Below, in pieces: positions 11,888-22,862 of a stretch of 44,658 bases of DNA. Where the stretch lies: contig JAKCWW010000705.1 in NCBI GenBank assembly GCA_026260175.1, positions 51,022 to 95,679 on the forward strand. The letters are read 5' to 3'. Position numbers and translations under genes: made by a program. How positions within the stretch are numbered: the first letter of the stretch is position 1; every line of letters begins with the position of its first letter. This stretch comes from Reticulitermes lucifugus (lineage: Eukaryota > Arthropoda > Insecta > Blattodea > Rhinotermitidae). The notes under the pieces are model-generated. The model ran no database searches. It had not been told where the DNA came from and saw nothing but the letters and a program-made list of their open reading frames with translations.

Positions 11888-12110
11888 TTGTCAAGGTAGA
11901 GGAACCTCGGGCCGTGTGATGATATTATTTGTGGCCTTGTAATTGTAAGGAATTGCTGTGATATAAATCTCAATGGCTAATCGAGCTTGGTCGACATTAC
12001 CATCAGCGTTTGAACAATATATAATGCGACAGAAGAAACTATTAACCTTACGGACCAGGATGGATTTTCCTTTTTGAGGTCCTAGCAAGCTTAGTATCGT
12101 TTTAATAATG
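11888..12110 (-). pseudogene. Unrecognised coding-like fragment
   Basis: A minus-strand frame is open from about 12110 to the TGA near 11888, reading ILSLLGPQKGKSILVRKVN, then NADGNVDQARLAIEIY and ending ITRPEVPLP. Residue composition is balanced, unlike the Lys/Asn/Phe-rich translations of the surrounding AT-rich DNA, and no good ATG starts it. I do not recognise the family. It could be an exon (a weak acceptor, gcttgctag, lies at the start) or an eroded transposon ORF. Confidence 0.3.
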
Positions 12111-12403
12111 TGAAATTTGTGTAATTTCCTAAAGATCTAACTACGAACAAAATGGACCTCCAATTTAAAAATATCGGGAGGCATCTACTCTGGTTGTTCA
12201 GTTACTTGTGCTATGTCTCTGAATAGCAGAACTTGCACATACAAAGACCACAATCCAGTCAAGCCTAAACGTAACGTATTATTGATAAATACTTTCAACA
12301 TTTACACCTACCTCGTGATAGGTGCCTATTAATTATACTGTCGATAAAAATTAGGTAGCCCAGAAATTCAAAAGTGAATCCAATTCCTGCCATGAGCAAC
12401 TGT

Positions 12404-12622
12404 TCATCCTGTTGCAGGTGCTGGCCACGAGACCGGTTGTAAGCGCGCAAGCTGTTGCATCGGACGAGTGCAACACATCATGTTGTTGTTCGCTTTGAAA
12501 CCAGCCACTTGCCAAGCACTGACTTCAGGGAAACCTCTCATACAGGTATTACCGGAGCATTGTGGTTCGACATTGCTTGTAAAAAAAATTCCTGCCCACA
12601 TGACCCTGAATATGACTGTCTG
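12404..12622. other. GC-richer exon-like island, strand uncertain
   Basis: On the plus strand, 12418-12545 is bounded by an acceptor (catcctgttgcag) and a donor (ATACAG|gtatta), with one frame open throughout (AGHETGCKRASCCIGRVQ early, ending TSGKPLIQ). On the minus strand an equally good acceptor (cttattttctgacag) at about 12622 opens a frame through to a TGA at 12404 (TVIFRVMWAGIFF early, ending PVSWPAPATG). Both cannot be coding. The island stands out from AT-rich flanks and is either an exon or a transposon fragment. No family is recognised. Confidence 0.3.
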
Positions 12623-12964
12623 TCAGAAAATAAGTTTACGTGATGTAAATTTCGAAAGTAAGATTTTATTATGATTGTCATAATATCAGGAGAACTCGCC
12701 GCCCAAATATTATCATTTCGTTCCAAACATGAAGCATGATCGCGGCCACCACAAATTTCTATATGAGCGAGAATTTGAAACAGTCGTGACAATATGGATG
12801 ATAACAGAGAACAGACATATTAATAGAAAATAAGAAAGCTTGTCCCACAATAATATAAGTGCCCCAGTTGTGGTGGGGACTCAGTGGAGACTAGCGGGGT
12901 GACGCTAATTTTAAATGTGACATCCCGTTTTGATATAAATATACACAGGTAAGGAAGCTGTCGT

Positions 12965-13375
12965 CAATCACAACAATCTTGGTATATTAAGTTGAAATTT
13001 GTTAAGCTACATGTTCCGGCTCACCTATAAAAGAGCCATCCTCAGGCAGTAAAATACAGAGGGAAAATTATACATGTGTTAACATCTTATCTAGTTTTTA
13101 TATTATTTGCATTGTGATCTCAACTTCTATATCATAAGATATATACATATGTTATATAATGAGCCGAAATTATTGGGTACAAAATATCATATTTATATTT
13201 TATGATATACAAGTTGAGTTGTCAACGCAAATAATAGAAAAACTAGATAAGGTGTAACACATGTAAAATTTCCCCTTTGTATCTTACTGCCTGATTGATG
13301 GTTCTTTTATAGGTGAGCCGAAACATGTAGCTTAATAATTTTCTACTTAATCAATATACAAAGATTTTTGTTATT
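12965..13375. mobile_element. Fold-back element with facing hammerhead-like motifs
   Basis: The left arm (about 12970-13150) and right arm (about 13185-13372) are imperfect reverse complements over roughly 180 bp, separated by about 35 bp. Each arm carries the same hairpin motif pointing outward: CTGAGGA ... GGCTC / GAGCC ... GGAA on the minus strand at about 13008-13045, and CTGATTGA ... GGTTC / GAGCC ... GAAACATGTA on the plus strand at 13291-13329. Stem II stays paired in both (a G-C pair becomes G-U), but the cores are damaged. No target-site duplication was found. It has the same design as 32240-32823. Confidence 0.8.
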
Positions 13376-13379
13376 ATTA

Positions 13380-15417
13380 GTACTCTCCTGACCGGGGTAA
13401 CATTACGTTTAAATATGAACTCTTCTTATTAGGGTTGAAGATGAAGAACCCGAAATGTATGCATTGAAATCTTATTTCCTGACTACATTTCGTATTTTGT
13501 GAAGTTAATTCCAAAGATTTGCGACGAGGATATGTTATTAATATGGCACATATATTGGGCATTTTTTACCGTTTTATTTTGGTTGAAGAAACAAAAAGTT
13601 TGTAAGGTGGCTGGACTTCTGTCAGCACTTTTATATATCGAACATAGCCTATCAGTCCCACTAAGAGGAACTAATCTGCGTGCTAGTCACTTTTGTTGTC
13701 CGGAGTTACAATACGCTGCCAAACACACATCAAAACATCTTGATAAATATGTTGTTAAACTGTTGTGGTGCATGGAATAATTACGTTTTTTCAATAACTT
13801 TATCGCTGCATATTGTCGTAATTATAGGCCTACGTACGTAAAGTTCAGTAACATTCCTTGTGAGATAAATGTCAGAAGCCACTAAAAGTAGTTCATAAAG
13901 TTTTACTTTGAGACTGAAGCATATGCTTAAGTTAAAAACGTCGGCTGCATTCATTTGTTCAGTGTTCACAAGAAAATTAATAACGGAGATTGAATGTACA
14001 TGACATTGTTTAGACTACTTATGCCGTTTAACCTACTGTTACAATTAAAGTCACTGTAGAGTAAACATTGTTAATTCTCCATTCGTTTGTGCTGAACTTC
14101 TCTTGTAAATATTTTATTTTCAAATTGAGACTTTCGACTTGGCTTAAAATTTTATAGAAAAATAATATACCTTAGCACCTCTGAATATACGTATTTTTCT
14201 GTGATTGTAGTACACTAATAATTCTACGTAATTTTTAATGCATTAAAATTTAAAATAGTTTATACTTTCTCATATAACATATTTAGGCCTAGTACTCAAT
14301 GCCAGATTTCAAATTTTTATTTAAATTATTTTGAGATTTTGAGAGAGATGCTTAGAGAATTAAGAAACTATGAATTGATAAAGAATGAAAGCAGGCCTGC
14401 ACATATAGGCCTAATCAACACGTTACCTATTTTCATATATGTAACAAAGGAATTAACTTGATACAGTGAATTATTCTTTTGTATAACTTATTTATTAACG
14501 TCAGAAATTTTCAAAATTGATACTTACATCGAATTTAAAATATATTTTTACTGAAATCCCATATGAATTATTTGCAAATGATCACCAAATTAAAGTATAA
14601 AAAAAGAAAACACATCACTTGTTACAAGACGGTGGGCAGATCGGTAGAACTCGACCAAGTTTCAAACTGACAATTTGAATGTAAGCAATATAATATCATA
14701 CAATTATTAATTACTTATATACACATATACATCAGAGGATTAATTTAGAACTTCTGTAATCACGGATAAATGTTCAATTAATTTTCCTCGAATAAATTTC
14801 TTGTCCATCTACATTTTATTTCGTACTTTATTGAAATATAAGCGATATACTTTTCCTGTCGAATTAGGAGGCAGTACTGGAAGAAACGCAGAAACCTTTA
14901 GTGCGCCTACGAATAGTTTTGTTTAAAATCGGATGTTTTGACAAAAATATTCCATATTGGTACAGATGTTCTTTGCTTAATCACAGATGTGTGCGTAATA
15001 ATTCTACATACGTCTGGAGCTTACATTTGTTTCAAGTCCATTATTTTAACAATTTCTGATTTAAAAATATTTACACCTTCTAATTTATCGAGGCATTATT
15101 TTAAGTAAAAAGTTCATACTTTTACTGGAACTGTATTTTAGCGTATATTATTTTAATTAAGAATTTAAAGAATTAAGCCTTCGAAAATTGTTGGGCGTTG
15201 TTGAGGAAGGCAACATAATCAGTTCGATGACCGTTTTCATGTGAGTCCGGAAAAAATTCTATCGATTAATAGCAGTTATTACTTAGAGCTTAAATTTAGA
15301 CCTATATCTCTTTCTTAGAAATTATTATTTTTAGGCCTATAAATTATAATGCTGTGGAATATTTCGCCTATGAAACTATAAGATTCCAGTATTTAGGGAA
15401 CAGTTTCAGTATATTGG
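13380..15417. other. AT-rich spacer with TAGGCCTA sites, no gene seen
   Basis: An ATG-started 93-codon frame (13499-13780) has no recognised features and no coding signature. TAGGCCTA occurs at 13825, 14284, 14406 and 15332. The rest is AT-rich without repeat structure. Confidence 0.45.
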
Positions 15418-15545
15418 GTGTCAATTTCCCCTAGCAGAGTGGCTGTTTGGTCTAAGGCCTGTAATATTTTTACCGATCGAAAACTGGTGTCATGGGCCCG
15501 AAACCCAACAAAATGTGTGGGTGTGTCAGCTTTTCTTTCCGTGTT
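15418..15545 (+). mobile_element. Degenerate tRNA-like SINE head
   Basis: AGAGTGGCTGTTTGGTCTAA resembles a type-II tRNA A-box region. The downstream CTGGTGTCATGGGCCCGAAA matches the B-box region of the SINE at 24085-24250 (CCTGGTGTCATGGGTTTGAA on its minus strand). The body is lost or interrupted by the MITE that begins at 15565. Confidence 0.4.
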
Positions 15546-15564
15546 TATATTTTCCTGTGTAGGT

Positions 15565-15844
15565 CAGGGCCGCCGGAAGTGCTTTCGGGTTCCGGTGAAT
15601 GCATTTTTTTCCGGCCCCCCAGCAAGGGCAAACCGGCTAAAAATTTTACACTAAATCGGAAAGACACTATCAGTTGCAGAATGACTTGGGCTTGGTCTGA
15701 AAGGGTTAATTTTTACAGTCGACAGATAATGATACTACCGAGAAAGATAAAAACATATGCAACATAGCTGGGCCCCGGCCCCCCTTCCGGACTGCCGGGC
15801 CCCGGAAATTTTTACCGGCTTCTCGCCCACTCTCGACAGCACTG
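15565..15844. mobile_element. hAT-type MITE (280 bp)
   Basis: The ends are imperfect inverted repeats (left CAGGGCCGCCGGAAGTG; right, reverse-complemented, CAGTGCTGTCGAGAGTG; about 13 of 18 positions shared). Flanking 8-mers gtgtaggt (15557-15564) and ctgtaggt (15845-15852) differ at one base, fitting the 8-bp duplication made by hAT transposases. The interior has GC-rich GGGCCCCGG blocks and no transposase, so it is non-autonomous. Confidence 0.65.
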
Positions 15845-17394
15845 CTGTAGGTTGAGTCGTTATGACGGGGCGATCATCTGTGCAAGGCATCCTAACAAAT
15901 GTCTACGAACAAGATTCATAAGTCCAGAAAGATCAAGGCTCTTCGCTTCATTTATCTTTAGTGCTACACAGGAACATAGCAAGAGTTTAAAAGTCAGCAT
16001 CAAATGTAAGACATTTTACCACTGCCCCCCGTTTGTGGGACTGATATGCATGTAGAGAATTAACAATGATCAGCTCGAAGTGAGATTTTCCTTTCTCACT
16101 GCGAAAAGTATTCAAATTACGGATTTCTGGGTTGTGAGGCTGTATGATTTGGGGGATAGGTGCAAACTTGCTTATGAAATCTGTTGCTTCCACCTTTACA
16201 CTATAAGAAAGATCCCTTCTCGTAAATTGGAGGAACAGAGTCCGAAACAAAGGTATCTGTCTGCCAAACTACTTATTGTTGGATATTAGAAGACCGTAAT
16301 GAGTCTTAAACTAATAGGAAATACTCCAAGTTGTTATTTTCCTGTTTGCAAGGATTAGACCCTTTTTGAATACCAGTAACTGAAATTGTATTTCTACCTT
16401 CATACAGAGCTCTTACGTTTTGGGGCTATTAATCTTTTAAAACTTAGTGATTACTTTATGTGCCACAAATTTAACATTCAAAAAATCTACGTTTTGCCCA
16501 CAGATTGTATTCATGTGTTTTGCATTGATCTCAAAAAAAACCGGCAATTATTTCCCCATACAGCATTAAGAAACTCTTTTTATAACCGAGAGGAAGCGTG
16601 TTTACTGCGCGGTACGAGGTAAATATTTGAATGAAATTAAGGTTGCCTAAAGTCTGTAAAGAGTTAATAATATGGAAAATATTGTGTTACTTTTCTGTAA
16701 TAACATTTTCTTCTGAAGTTTCGAGTTTTTACGGCGGTGATTGAGATTGTCGTGTGGCTTGTGACGGCTTGTGTCCTTGCAGTTTCGGAAGAAAATGCAG
16801 CCCATATTTTCGGAGTGTAAGGTGAGGATGCAGTAGGTAATATAAACAAGTTTCAAGGAAAGGGTATTACTGGCCACATTCTTGCAACCTGCCCATATAA
16901 CTACAACTTCACCCTACTGTTTTTGGCCCTCAAAATAGAGTCAGACCGTTTCAACTAACTTTGCATCCACCTACAAGAAAGTATTGTATTATAATCCAAA
17001 AGATACCTTAAGAAATATTGTTAGAACTGGTTTAAATTTTCACCGTCTTATAATTTGACAGCAATATTTGATACTTTCTTTAAACTGATGTTAAACGTAG
17101 GGTATTGCTAACTTTTGTACTTTCTTCCTCTTATTTAAATGTGTTTGCACACAAACAAGTCTCCGTATTTTAGAATTTTTTTATAAAACTATTTTGCAAA
17201 ATTTAAAATAAATCTCGTATTACTGCTAATTCAGAAAAATGCAAATATACTGCTGAAAATATGTTCCTTATATTTCTATATTCAAAATATCTTTTTTTTA
17301 TCACAATTAGCCCCAGCAACTTAACTCAGGCAATAACACTTGTAAATTATAAGCATGCTGATGAGATCCTCGCTTGCACCGAATATTCCAAGGT
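15845..17394. other. Spacer containing a possible 39-nt microexon
   Basis: Mixed-composition DNA. Short frames on both strands at 15987-16289 are not recognised. At 16783-16821 a good acceptor (gcttgtgtccttgcag) and a good donor (TGTAAG|gtgagg) enclose 13 codons, FRKKMQPIFSECK, with symmetric phase 0. A minus-strand frame across the same place (16647-16877) is equally open, so the strand is unclear and coding status is unproven. Confidence 0.3.
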
Positions 17395-17530
17395 TTATCA
17401 TGAATCTTCTCAGTCTTTCCATGCCCATGCTGGGATAATAATTAGAATTATGCCGCGACCACTTCCTTTCACATCCCTTCCAATTACGTTTTCACCCTAC
17501 CATTCAAGGCAGTGTAATCTTAGCTACCAA
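17395..17530 (+). mobile_element. SINE body fragment (probable)
   Basis: The series CATGCTGGGATAATAATTAG, then ATGCCGCGACCACTTCCTTT and CATCCCTTCC resembles a common insect SINE body block that I recall as GCCGGGATGGTA ... AAGGCCACGGCCGCTTCCTT. No tRNA-like head is visible upstream. The assignment depends on memory of that family. Confidence 0.4.
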
Positions 17531-19114
17531 TGTGGTCGTTAAATAAATCATAAATAACTGTAATTAAAATTATACTTTATTACTATCCTGCATACGTCTG
17601 TGCCAACTTAAAAGTCACCGACCACGTGAGCATTGAATCTGCCAATAATTGTGAGAACAAGCCAATAACAGAAATGGCTTTATATTTAGTAGGATATGCT
17701 GGATCATTGGATCAGTTTTCGTTCTTCCTCATGAAAGAGACAGCTAACTCGACGCTCGCGCACCAACGTAAACACAGACAAAAAACAAAAAAGTGCCGGA
17801 ATGTATGATCGTTTCCCTGTCCGTTGAGCCGTGACCTTTCCCCGTCAATTCATGAAAGGTGTTTATGAATGAAAATAGATTCAACGCAAGCTCTGTTACA
17901 AGGTAACAAGTATTTGTGGGTTATAGTCATTGAACTGATTGTAGGTCAATGAGTTCTGAAAGATGTTTGCCGTTTTTAATTTATCTAATATAGGGATTTC
18001 AGTTATTTCTAAAATACATATATCAACATGACAAATATGAATTACTAAGGTGCTACAACGTTAATTATTATCGTTATAAAACATGTCGCTTATGACATGA
18101 AAGTAAATTTATTTGTTTAAAATACATAGTTATTTACAATAGAGGGAGAGAAACATTTCAAAATATAAATACTTTCTGTCTAAATGTTAATACAGTCTAA
18201 ACATAATATTTTCCACATTGAAGATTATATTGTCTTAAAATTCATAATACGCCTGCATGTAGGCATAGTACAACAATTGTTTTGGTTTGTTTGTCCTATA
18301 AAATGATAGTATGGGCTCTTCTGATGTGTTTTATATTTTTTCATCATTAGTGACAATGCATTTAAGACATAAAAACCCATGTCATTTATTGTTATATTGA
18401 AAAAATACCCTCTTATAAAGGCCTATGTACTCACGCAGCTATAGTTCATGGTGCTGAAATTTCACCGCGAAAAATAAAATAAGTTATTTATTTTAAATTA
18501 TTTAAGCCTAATTCATAGATCTTATTTATAAATAAATTTCAGTTTTATTCAGAAATGGGGCCCTAATATAATATTCGTTTTATTCGTAATGTTGTGCAGT
18601 AATAAGAACATATCAACATATTTCAATTTCATTTGCACTATTAGAATTGAAGCAAGAGGCACTTAAGTGATAAAGAAATATTTTCAATAAATATGATAAT
18701 TTGTTCTTATAGAATATTTACATATGTCCATTAAATAGAATATCTCTACACATTAATTTATAAAATGCTGTAGGAGTGGTCTTTGAATTGTTCGTTTGTT
18801 TTAAGTTATATTTTTTTTTTGGATCAAACTTCTGATTCGACAGAAGTATAAAGAACATAATGAGATTCATTGCAGGATACAGACACAATGAGACTCATGT
18901 AGATACAAGATACAGACCGTGATAATATTTGTTGCCGGATACAAGCAGTAAGGAAATTATAGTGGGATAAAACAACAAAGGTCATTCTAACATGTGTTTT
19001 TGTCTGTATGGAAATTTAGCCTATGGTACAATGTAGGCGAACTTCTGCTACATATCAGAGAAACAAGAAAAGTTAGAGAATGCTCGTTTCAGCTAAATAA
19101 CTAATATACTAACA
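17531..19114. other. AT-rich spacer, no gene seen
   Basis: Mostly AT-rich. A short frame at 17626-17808 has no recognisable features. No terminal repeats or tRNA-like boxes were identified. Confidence 0.45.
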
Positions 19115-19620
19115 ACATGGAGCAGAGTCCTCCTTGAGAAGCTCAGCCAGTCAAAAATTTCCTGTATTTTATGGCACTGTAAATTTCACTACCGTGTTCA
19201 CAAGAGTCTGTTTCTTATCCCTATTCTCAGTAATATCCATTCTACGCCCATCCATCCTAGTTCTTTAACAACCACCATAATGCTTTCCTCACATGTACAC
19301 CCAGGATATTCTTCCTTCAGATTTCCCCACCAAACTTTTGTATACATTTTTTGTTTCTTCCTTTTTGTCACATGCCCCGCCTATCTCATCCTCCCTGAAC
19401 TGATGTCCATAATAATATTTGGTGAGGAGTACAAATTGTGGATCTTCTCATTATGCAACTTCTGTAGGACTTTCTACTTCATTCCGCGTAGGCCCAAAAC
19501 TTTCCTCAGCAAACTATTTTTGATCACATTTAGACCATATTCTTTTCTTAATGTCAGTGACCAATTTTAAATCCCCTATAACAAAAACCAAGGTCATAGT
19601 GCTACGTACTTCTATGTCTG
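19115..19620 (-). mobile_element. LINE C-terminal ORF and 3' UTR remnant
   Basis: On the minus strand one frame reads NWSLTLRKEYGLNVIKNSLL, LRKVLGLRGMK, stop, KVLQKLHNEKIHNLYSSPNI, SSGRMR, stop, AGHV and later ELGWMGVEWILL. After a one-base shift it reads LVNTVVKFTVP and then a TAA at 19171-19169. These blocks align in order with the C-terminus of insect non-LTR retrotransposons I recall (ETWSLTLREE, LRKIFGPKRDE, KLHNEELHNLYSSPN, RRMRWAGHVARMGE, VNTVMNLRVP). Two in-frame stops and the frameshift show it is dead. The 3' UTR matches the other three copies. The clade is not assigned. Confidence 0.85.
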
Positions 19621-20410
19621 TGTTGTTTTTAACAAACTAGAAAATATATAACATTCGAGACCTTGTAGTAGCAGCAATCTCTGTCTTTGATGTCCTTCAC
19701 ATAATCTTGCATGCAGTTTTGATTTGTTAGCGCCGTTCCGAAGTATATAAACTTTGCCACATTTTCAAAGGCTTTGTTAGCTATTTCTCACATCATTAGT
19801 AAGTACAGAAAACATACAAATATGTATGGGATTCTCACACACATTGACTCAATATGAACAGAGAATAGTATACAGGTAGTCATGTTGTTCCATTTGCTTT
19901 TAAATACCGTACTTCGTTTCAGAAGAAGGATAAGGCTTTGATTTCAGTCTTCCGCCGCGATGTTGATGAAATCTATGGTAATTATTTATAAATAATTACC
20001 ACACGACGCCGTGTAATAACCCAGAATACCACACATTTCATCAAGGATAACGCTGTTTAAAACTCCTAAATTTGTATCAGTAGCAGCAGCACTATCATGA
20101 CTGCAAACAGATACATATTTATTAACTAGAAGTTTATAATATGGTTTTACTATTGGCACTTCTCCGAAAAGTTGTGGAGATTTTAATTTGAGACAATGGC
20201 CAGTAGTCCAAAATATCAGACACTTTTATTTATGTTATTTAGGAAAATAATTTCTGTTTTTGTGAGAATCACTTTAAAAAAATACACATATTCTGTGGAT
20301 CAAACTTTGAGTTTTCATTTCTAAAGCCAATTACCTATCTACTATTGAAATTTAAAGAGTTAAAACTTAAGATACAGAATTACTGTTGCTGTATATTTTA
20401 TTTGTTTTAG
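19621..20410. other. Spacer, no gene seen
   Basis: AT-rich sequence between the LINE remnant and the possible exon at 20411. No feature was recognised beyond the pyrimidine tract immediately before 20411. Confidence 0.4.
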
Positions 20411-20460
20411 ATGAACTTGGTGGTATCAGAGAACATACGAAAAAGTCTGGACGAAAGAAG
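20411..20460 (+). other. Possible 50-nt exon
   Basis: A good acceptor (gtatattttatttgttttag) and a good donor (GAAG|gtacgtct) bound this segment. Two frames are open: one begins with ATG (MNLVVSENIRKSLDERR), the other reads ELGGIREHTKKSGRKK. The first continues without a stop into the GC-rich possible exon at 21514 (…ERR then PSRDVLRTSA). The second ends in phase 0 and would meet a stop within three codons there. Neither peptide is recognised. The segment is short, so coding evidence is thin, but the splice sites are among the best here. Confidence 0.3.
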
Positions 20461-21505
20461 GTACGTCTATAAAATTAGACCTACTTATAATTTATGTGAA
20501 TGTTTCTTGCTATGTGTATTTTGAATTTGTTGCGACTTTGAGTATGAAGATTACTTCAGTGCGGAATGTAACGCCGTGTAGCTTTATAGATGACACAGAC
20601 GTAAGCACGCTAGAACGTCTTCACCAGATTGAAAGGTATTGCCTTTCATAGGAAAAAAAATCTTCAATATTTGCAATGTTGCTCGGTTTTAAAACTGAAC
20701 TTACACAACGATCCTTAAAAACCCTTTTATGACTGACATGATTCTAAACTGTATACAAAACTTTAGTTCCTACGTCACAGAAAACTCAATCTGTATTCAT
20801 TACACAGGCCAACAGACAAATGTCATTCAGGTAAACAATCGGTACCTATTGTGGAAGTCACAAGATACAAATTACTACACTGTGTAGTAAAACGTATGTT
20901 TTCGTAATGTTACAGCAGGTGCTACATGTAGACTGACTAGATTTTGAAACTTTAAGTGTTACCTTAACAATAAATAATAATAATAATAATAATTCTCTTT
21001 TAACTGCTGCTTCAAAAGCCAAGTGACCAACAAAAGAAACAGCAAAACACACAAACACAAAAAATAAAATGCAGATACAACACAAATTCATAAAGTAGAA
21101 AAATAATAGTAATAATAGTTTGCTTGCTTCTCTTCTACCTTCCGGTGTCGAGGTTAGTAATAATAGTAATATATTAAATCAAATACAGAGGGCTACTTCT
21201 GTCAAAATAAAGTTCTTGCAATTCTCAGCCTTTTACATTCAGTTAAAAATACTTATCGCCCCGAAAGTTTTCCTCTAATGACACTTCTTACCAATATTTA
21301 AAATTCTACTTCAGTCTTCATCACTACTCTCAGTGCTAGTTTTCTAATTTGTTCCTCCCACTTACACTTTACATTACACAAATTTTTCCTAAGTTAAACA
21401 TTCACTTGGGAACTCGTGAGATGAGAGCATCCAAATACTTTTATATAAAGATTTTTACTCCATCTTCGTTTGTAAACATACTTAGTAATATTCTTGTATT
21501 TCTGC
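20461..21505. other. Spacer with (TAA)n tract
   Basis: A (TAA)n microsatellite lies at about 20969-20993. The minus-strand frame across it (20858-21091) is a by-product of the repeat. No other feature was recognised. Confidence 0.45.
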
Positions 21506-21513
21506 ACGTGCAG

Positions 21514-21613
21514 GCCTTCTAGAGACGTCCTGCGTACCAGCGCGTGTCGGGGTCGGGAAGCCAAGAGGTCCGCTGACGGGTAAAAACCGGTCTAGTAACC
21601 GGTGAATTGCTGG
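21514..21613 (+). other. CpG-rich exon-like block
   Basis: This starts just after a good acceptor (tgtatttctgcacgtgcag). Donors occur at 21614 (CTGG|gtaaga) and 21665 (TTAAT|gtaagt). CpG density is far above the flanks. One frame reads PSRDVLRTSACRGREAKRSA to a TAA, another LLETSCVPARVGVGKPRGPL to a TGA. The minus strand is also open (LPVSGPLGFPTPTRAG) after an acceptor-like tcttacccag. It could be an exon, a CpG-rich promoter segment or an unrecognised transposon piece. Confidence 0.25.
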
Positions 21614-21759
21614 GTAAGAGGCGGATAAAGTGCGTTGCTACTTTCGGTGTAGATCAGTCTTAATGTAAGTTGCCTTGAACTTAATTAAAACTAAGTATTC
21701 ATATCCGTAGTTCCAAACAGAAAAATGAGTAAGAAACATGTTTGTCAGAATAGGCCTAT

Positions 21760-21920
21760 GTTCCGATCGAGCAGGTTAGTGTAGCGGTTACGATAAAAAC
21801 AGGTATTCTAGAGATGCCCGCTTCGCATCCCTTTACGAAACCCGAGCACCATGACTGAGGTTTCCTGTGGCTCTATCCAACGCTTGGAGAAAAGCCTCAG
21901 ACAATCACGCCAAGAAAATA
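21760..21920 (+). mobile_element. SINE, degenerate tRNA head
   Basis: GGTTAGTGTAGCGGTTACG matches a tRNA-like A-box region and CGCTTCGCATCCC a decayed B-box. ACTGAGGTTTCCTGTGGC downstream matches a SINE body block known to me from arthropods. The 3' end is not clear. Confidence 0.55.
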
Positions 21921-22149
21921 CTCCTTCTAAAGACTTTTCAATTTATTATTCGCCTGTCTTTCAGCCTTTCAACTCCACACTGATATACTAATATAATAGT
22001 TAAATTAACTGCAAAGTAAAGGTTTTTTGAATAAATATAAAATTAAATTACCTGTTTTCATATCAGCCATCGCCACAATGCCATATATTCGAGAAAACTT
22101 AATTTTATTCTCAGTGATTATCATTCACCAACAAATGCACAAAGATAAT

Positions 22150-22235
22150 TTTTTCACAAATTACTTTATTAAAGGATTTCCCTCATACGTATTTCGGCAA
22201 TCTATATTGCCATCTTCAGGGGGTCATTTTGGTTT
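22150..22235 (-). ncRNA. Hammerhead-like motif, degenerate
   Basis: On the minus strand: CTGAAGA (22219-22213), a perfect six-pair stem II (GGCAAT / ATTGCC) with loop ATAG, then GAAA (22195-22192) and the palindrome TACGTA. The core has A where the hammerhead has U in CUGAUGA, and the NUH triplet would end in G, so cleavage is unlikely. It is read as a relic of the family in 32240-32823. Confidence 0.5.
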
Positions 22236-22424
22236 GTACATAGACCAATGTACATGTGTCAATATTGGTTATTGTACCATCTATAAAATTGTATACAAAT
22301 TGTGTAAAATTGTATTATAGTATTAAAATAGTACTAAAATAGCTATTTTATAGTTATATAACGATGCACGATGAATACAACGAGAAAAAAAAATTATTCT
22401 CAGTGTTTGCGTTGAGTCTTTTTC

Positions 22425-22560
22425 TAGGGGATGCGGCTTTAAATCCCAGTCCTGAAACTGATTATAGAGCCTGAAGCTTTACGTGGGTTTTCAACATCTG
22501 TCCAGACACATTCTAGACGATCAGAGGCAGTGCAGTTCCCTTTTAACATTGCTCCGGAAA
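22425..22560 (+). mobile_element. Probable SINE fragment
   Basis: A B-box-like CTTTAAATCCCAGTCC is followed by TTTACGTGGGTTTTC and CATCTGTCCAGACACATTCT, resembling SINE body blocks. The block GTCCAGACA recurs in the SINE at 43690-43857. No A-box is visible. Confidence 0.35.
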
Positions 22561-22862
22561 CATGATTTTCTTCTGACGACAAATATCATTGACCAAATTT
22601 TGTACGAACCTACGAACATTACCCGGGCTAGGGTTAACGTTGTTTTCTCGGGTATTTAATTAATTGTTAGGGGGGGGAATGTTCTGTTCGTCTCTGTTTT
22701 CCTCTACGTAGCAACTTTCATGCAGGTAATTGCAACTTTGCTCTGTATTTGGAAAAAGGCTATCCAAGAAATTAATACGTGGTGTTTTTTTCATTTGGTT
22801 TCCACATCCGAGGCCTTTTAAACACTCTGGTCACGCCTGTTGCTATACGCTCATAAACCGAC

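Noticed and set aside
13499..13780. 93-codon plus-strand frame
   Set aside because: No domain, no conserved motif, no splice context; such a length is expected by chance in this much sequence.
19280..19570. 96-codon plus-strand frame rich in Phe, Leu and Ile
   Set aside because: It is the antisense of the LINE C-terminus on the minus strand at 19115-19620.
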